Positions 45,883 through 49,949 of a DNA stretch of 49,949 nt are shown piece after piece. Position 1 is the first letter of the stretch; each line of letters begins with the position of its first letter. The stretch lies in contig JAHBMJ010000350.1 of assembly GCA_018398765.1 (NCBI GenBank), forward strand, positions 1 to 49,949. Reading direction: 5' to 3'. Under the pieces are notes generated by a model. The model did not search any database, was not told the origin of the DNA, and saw only the letters and a program-made list of their open reading frames with translations. Origin of the DNA: Chromera velia. Its lineage: Eukaryota > Sar > Chromeraceae. The translations under genes and the position numbers were made by a program.

Positions 45883-47106
45883 CTGCATGCAGGCGGAGGG
45901 CCACTATCTTTGTTTGCTGTGCACGCACACAGACAGACACACAAATACTTCCGGTTGCCTCCAGTGCTCTTTCTTTTTCTTTTCTTTTCTGTGCTGTCTG
46001 CCCAGTTGGGGGCCGAGAGAGCCTCCGAGCCTCGGTTCCCCTATTCCGTGACTTGATGCCTTTTCTTTCTCAGAGGTAGCAGCTGCCTTCAAAGCTCATC
46101 CTTTTCTGATGCGATTGGCTGATTCTTTCTTTCTGTCTTTTCTCCGTTCCTTCTGTCCGTCTATCTGTCTACAACATTTCACACTGTTGCGTGCGTTGGC
46201 GCACGCAAGTAGACATCGAGACCACGGCTCCGGCCTCACAAAAGCTATACTAACTCACTCACCCACTCACTCACTCTACCTCTGGAAGGTGTAAAAGAGC
46301 GCTCAGAATCCATCGAGTGATATACACATGGAATGGTGTTCCCCGGGCACCCGCAGACAGGAAAGGCTAGAAAGAAAGACTCAAATAGAACTAGAAAAAC
46401 ACCACCCGCCGGAGCTGGATCCATCCACCATGGATGCATGCAGCTGACCCACCGACCGACCGACCGACAGACAGGCACACAGACAGACCTACCACCGACA
46501 GATTGACAGACAGACAGACCTGCTGGACAGCTGGCCAGTCTACGAAGACCACACTTGGGAGGTTGTAGTCGATGTCGACATCCACGAAGATGCCCTTCGG
46601 GTTTGCCAGAAAGGAGAAGCTCTCAGCGAGGGCCGTGAGGTCATCGCGGAGGTTCCTCGCCTGCTTCTTGCAGAAATCATGCAGCAGTGACTCTCTCATC
46701 TTATGCATATCTCAGATGCGAGATGCGTGAAGGAAGGAAGATTCAGGGGAGGGCATCCTCCTTCGAGGAAGGGAGGCAAAAAGCAAGGAGGGGAGGGGAG
46801 CGCAGAGACACAAACGCACACGAGCAGAAAGACAGAGGTGGGCAAACGGAGAGAGAGACGGAGCGACAGAGAAAGAAAGAAAGCCAGTGGAGCCGACATG
46901 CACCGCACTGACTCCAACGCACGCACACGTACCTACTGACTGACTGACCTGTGGAGGACACGCCTTGATGGAGTCCAGTTTGTAGGCGAAGGTCACGTTG
47001 CTCATCAGGTTCACCATCGAGTCGATCGACGTGTGCAGAGCCCGGTACGAGTACATCGCCCGGATCGTCGCCCCGTCCATCATCTGCGTTTTGTTTGGGA
47101 CACACA

Positions 47107-47145
<39 letters not shown>

Positions 47146-47703
47146 GCAGGGGAGAGGTAGGGGGAAAGGGGGAAAGGGAGGGAGAGAGAGGCCGACGAAA
47201 AGACAGAATCATTTTTCTTTTGACACACATTACCCAGAGGCAGACAAACTCCACGACTCTTGTTGCTTCCTGCTTTCCACTTTCTTGCAACCTCACAAAA
47301 AAAAATTAAAGGGAAAACGCGCAAGATAGGCAGGCAGATAGGCGAATAAACGAAAAAGGAGAAAGAGAGAGAGCGAGACAAACAGACAAACAGAGACACG
47401 AAATCCCATGCGGGCAGAGAGACAAACAGAAAGAAGCCCTCCCTCAATCCCTCCCTCTCTCACATCACTCCCCCCCCCCCATAAATTCCGACTGACGGAC
47501 GTCCAGTGCGAATCTCATCACATTCAGAGGCGCCCTCAGGTCGTGTGCGAGTGAGGAGAGAAACGTGTGGGAGTGCTGGGCCTGACGGATCTTCACCTGA
47601 CACACGGGACACACGGGATATAGGTATCAACATGCGGAAGCGGACAGATGCGTTTGTGCTTAGGTATCTATTTGACCACATGAGATGTCCAGATGTGCGT
47701 GTC

Positions 47704-47741
<38 letters not shown>

Positions 47742-49890
47742 ACGCACGCCCACCAGACGAGACAGGGTTATCTCCGTCGCTGTGAAAAATGAAGATAAAG
47801 AGAGACTGAGAGAGAGGCAGATCAAAAAGAAAGAGAGAGGGGGGGGGNNNNGGGGGGGGGGGGGAGAACTGCGTGAAAACTCAGTCTCTCTCTGTGTGCA
47901 TCCATCCATCCAAAACACTTTGTTCGCCCTGACCGACAGACAGGCCAACAAATTAGATCATCTCACTGACCGATTTCTCATAGTTCAAGAAAAGAACTCC
48001 GGAAAGAATCAGCAGAAGAATCAGACACGGAGGTGCAATGATGAACACGAGGAGAAGGTCTCGGTTGATCGCCTCATTCATCTTCTCGCCTGAAAGAAAG
48101 ACATGAAAGAAGAAATCATGTTCAGGTGGAGGAAGCAAGGAAGGAGTGGGAGGCAGAAAGAAAAGAGAATGGAAGGAAGTCTTTCTCCCTCCACCCTTTC
48201 CCTGGTCCTTTTTTTCTTCGTCCTGTTGCTTGTCTTTCTCAAATATCACAGAGACTCCCGATCCATCCATCCATCCATCCATCCAGCCAGCCAACTAGAC
48301 AGACCGACAGACTATATGTTTCTTCTTCTCCCTTCTTTTCTTCATGTACATCAGACAGACAGACAGACAGACAGACAGAGACAGAGATAGAGAGAGGCCG
48401 AGATGGGTGGGTGAGGAACTTCAGGCCGGCCGGCCGGCCGCTAGATTGATTTATTTGCCTTTCAAGCTCTCTCTGCCCATGCAGAGCCGCTCCCCCCTTC
48501 TCTCACCACCCCGCTCTTCTCCTCCGTTGAACTGTCATGGACGGCCGTGCACACACAATTCAGTGGTGACAGACCAGATATTGTGATGACCCCGATAACG
48601 AGAGCCGCATAGTTCCCATCCACGAGTCTGCATCTGGGAGAGAGGTTCTCTACAGCGTTGACGCTCTGCACTCGGCAGAAGTCAATGATAGTGAAGGCAG
48701 AAACACCTCCGTCTCGTCTGCGCAAAGTTGCTGTCTCTACACCCCCTTTCCGCTCATCTCCTTCTGCCTGTTCTTTCTTCTTGAGTTGTTCGACTGTCCC
48801 TCTGATCGCCTCGGCTTCTTCCGGGTGCTGCCGGTCAAAGGTCCGCTCTCTGGAGGCGTTCAGAGAATGACCGAACAGGTCAGACGGCCCGATGGAAGAC
48901 GACGAGCTGGCGAGAAAGTGGAGGCTCTCGGAGAGAATGTTGAAGTCTCCTGCCACCAGCACGCAAACAAACATGGATACGGGCAGAGAGTCAAAGATCC
49001 ACAGACACAAGAGATAAGCATTCATGCATACGTGAAAGAATGTATGAACACTTTCATGTTATGTTGATACCTGAAGAATGACGTGCATGGGTCCTTTGCA
49101 GGGGGGAAGGAAGTCTTGCTAACGGGCCTCGAATCACGTGTGTTGATTCATGCTCATAGAGAATTAAAGGAGAGACGTCCAGGGAAGAGAAGAAGGTAAC
49201 CTCAAAAATGCTGTCTGTCGACTACCTGGAGGAGCAGACCAAGAAGGAAGAACACGCCTCCGTCCCTCCCTCCCTCCGCATGCCATCCCACGCAACCAAA
49301 CGGGAGGCCTCAGTGGGAGGGAGCACTCACAGGCAGGTGTATGGCCGCGGATGATATGGGAGACTAAAAACCGAATTAAAGGAAAGTCATTCGATCATTC
49401 AGCTGTGGATCTGCGGATACAGCCACATACGCTCACACACTCGCCACAAGCAAAGCAAACGCGGGGCATGCAGCGTGAGTGTATGGAATGTGAGGGAGGG
49501 AAGAGAGGAGGAGGGCCCATCACTACGAATGCGAATACGGGAAGTCTGAACGAATGAATGAATGAATGACCCATGCAACGGAAAAACGCCAAGGCATGAG
49601 AAACTCGCAGAGGGTGAGGGGACAAGGAAGGAAGGAAGGAAGGCAGAGCGGATGCACAGGGAGGGGGGCGATTCTATTGTGTTTGTCCTCTTCAAAAGGA
49701 GAAAAAAAACAAGTACATACACACATACATACATACATACATACACACATACTTGCATGCAGAGGGACTCACCCCTGGCCCCTCCAAAAACGAGACCTAT
49801 GGAATCCATCGACATCAGGATCCGGTCCGCGTCGTAATTCACCACAACGAATCCATCTCGCGTTCCCCTGTACGGACAAAAACGCGGCGT
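42976..49890 (-). CDS. membrane-anchored hybrid histidine kinase, 5'-incomplete
   Basis: This is a two-component hybrid sensor kinase: autophosphorylation on His, then transfer to an Asp in its own receiver. In gene order it has a probable sensor region (exons at 49.9-48.5 kb) and one membrane helix (LLLVFIIAPPCLILLLILSG, about 47990-48060). HisKA follows with the H-box SLAHDLRAPLN (His codon 47543-47545). HATPase_c shows the N-box NLLSNAIKFT, the G1 box VDDSGPGM, and GLGFCITNRIVKALGG. A linker of about 500 low-complexity residues leads to the receiver: CVVDDDAMSREI, LVLLDQHMP (Asp codon 43210-43212) and the conserved Lys of FRQKPVG. The stop is at 42976. The N-terminus lies off the right edge. 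Most introns begin with GTNN repeats. A stretch between N-box and G1 box (about 45130-45790) may be an insertion or an unspliced intron, since an acceptor CTCCCTCTCAG precedes AVSFMLTF. Confidence 0.85.
46520..46699 (-). CDS. kinase exon before the N-box
   Basis: It encodes KKQARNLRDDLTALAESFSF and then VDVDIDYNLPSVVFVDWPAV before QQ. The DxPxxxxxDxxxxxQV pattern is the normal entry to a histidine-kinase ATPase domain. The donor starts a (GTCT)n repeat. The exact acceptor (near 46699) is uncertain. Confidence 0.75.
46949..47083 (-). CDS. kinase exon, dimerisation helix 2
   Basis: 135 nt, phase 0 at both ends: MMDGATIRAMYSYRALHTSI and DSMVNLMSNVTFAYKLDSIK. It follows the H-box exon, where the second HisKA helix is expected. 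The acceptor is AAAACGCAG; the donor is GTCAGTCAGTCAG. Confidence 0.7.
47501..47596 (-). CDS. kinase exon with HisKA H-box
   Basis: Starts VKIRQAQHSHTFLSSLAHDL and ends RAPLNVMRFALD. The phospho-acceptor His, the following Asp, and APLN fit the H-box. The acceptor is CGTGTGTCAG. Two donors are possible (GTCCGT at 47500 or GTCAGT four bases later); phase favours the first. Confidence 0.8.
47848..47851. other. 4-N assembly gap in poly-G, kinase intron
   Basis: Ns embedded in a G homopolymer of uncertain length. Confidence 0.95.
47971..48089 (-). CDS. kinase exon with transmembrane helix
   Basis: The acceptor is TTCTTTCAG. It encodes EKMNEAINRD followed by a 20-residue hydrophobic segment and LNYEKS, which joins VKIRQ of the H-box exon in phase 0. 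The donor is GTCAGT. The link to the upstream exon needs a choice of donor that I could not settle. Confidence 0.75.
48530..48949 (-). CDS. kinase sensor-region exon
   Basis: Begins GDFNILSESLHFLASSSSS after GCTGGTGGCAG. It continues through a charged stretch (EEAEAIRGTVEQLKKKEQAE) to FTIIDFCRVQSVNAVENLSP and ALVIGVITIS, followed by GLSPLNCVC. It has no family I recognise. Its position before the membrane helix suggests an extracellular or luminal sensor part. The 3' boundary is approximate. Confidence 0.6.
49071..49093 (-). CDS. putative 23-nt microexon of the kinase
   Basis: Flanked by CCCCTGCAAAG and GTATCAAC. It encodes RTHARHSS in phase between the 25-nt microexon and the GDFNIL exon. 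Confidence 0.4.
49201..49225 (-). CDS. putative 25-nt microexon of the kinase
   Basis: Flanked by TCTGCTCCTCCAG and GTTACC. It encodes CSRQTAFLR in phase with both neighbours. Confidence 0.4.
49331..49363 (-). CDS. putative 33-nt microexon of the kinase
   Basis: Flanked by GGTTTTTAG and GTGAGTGC. It encodes VSHIIRGHTPA, continuing GLVFGGAR of the upstream exon in phase 1. Confidence 0.45.
49773..49890 (-). CDS. kinase exon nearest the right edge
   Basis: Frame RDGFVVVNYDADRILMSMDS then IGLVFGGAR, ending at donor GTGAGTCC. Acceptors are possible at CCGTACAG (about 49867) or further right. Earlier exons lie outside the window. Confidence 0.55.
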
Positions 49891-49949
49891 CGCCACTCTG
49901 CGGTCACGCGCAGTCGGGCGGACGGATGCAGGTGTGTGTGGGGGGGGGG

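Noticed and set aside
46960..47090. Alternative frame in the kinase exon (Asp/Gly/Pro-rich)
   Set aside because: Phase 0 from both neighbouring exons selects the frame with YSYRALHTSIDSMVN, which looks like a helix.

Overview
This is a stretch of eukaryotic nuclear DNA with intron-rich genes on both strands. Introns and intergenic DNA are full of tri- and tetranucleotide microsatellites. Exons are interrupted by long low-complexity coding stretches, and there are non-LTR retrotransposon remains and poly-G assembly gaps. A membrane-anchored hybrid histidine kinase, a CCCH zinc-finger protein and a RIC1-type Rab6 exchange factor together fit a free-living protist. My best guess is a chromerid or other photosynthetic alveolate such as Chromera velia. 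That is inference from style, not proof.

Layout. (1) 1-1408: 3' end of an unrecognised plus-strand gene with a basic coiled coil. (2) 1409-5237: AT-richer repeat DNA with a possible tRNA-derived SINE relic and a diverged minisatellite, no gene seen. (3) 5238-21048, minus strand: a large RIC1 homologue of well over a dozen exons, with the WD40-like N-terminal half at the right and the helical RIC1 domain at the left. It contains one 337-N gap and several intronic satellites. (4) 21912-22435, minus strand: a small three-exon gene for a MGxxxS + CX9C (CHCH-like) protein. (5) 22600-22760: a GC/CpG-dense block with repeated CGGCCAT motifs, probably a bidirectional promoter. (6) 23234-29149, plus strand: a six-exon CCCH zinc-finger gene whose phases close exactly to 1,297 residues, with a possible alternative last exon at 30082. 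(7) About 29200-35580: pyrimidine-rich repeat DNA with an old 1.25-kb duplication. (8) About 35580-39560: an AT-rich island with two broken LINE-type elements in opposite orientation and a 350-bp repeat present twice. (9) 39560-42975: no gene recognised; a long GT tract. (10) 42976 to the right edge, minus strand: a hybrid histidine kinase (sensor region, membrane segment, HisKA, HATPase, very long linker, receiver), 5'-incomplete in the window.

Functional links: RIC1 acts in Golgi/endosome trafficking, the CHCH-like protein probably in mitochondria, the CCCH protein probably in RNA binding, and the kinase in signalling. They are neighbours, not an operon. The most unusual pattern is that many 5' splice sites are the first unit of a GTNN tetranucleotide repeat running into the intron. 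Exon joins were derived by eye from reading frame, splice dinucleotides and family resemblance.
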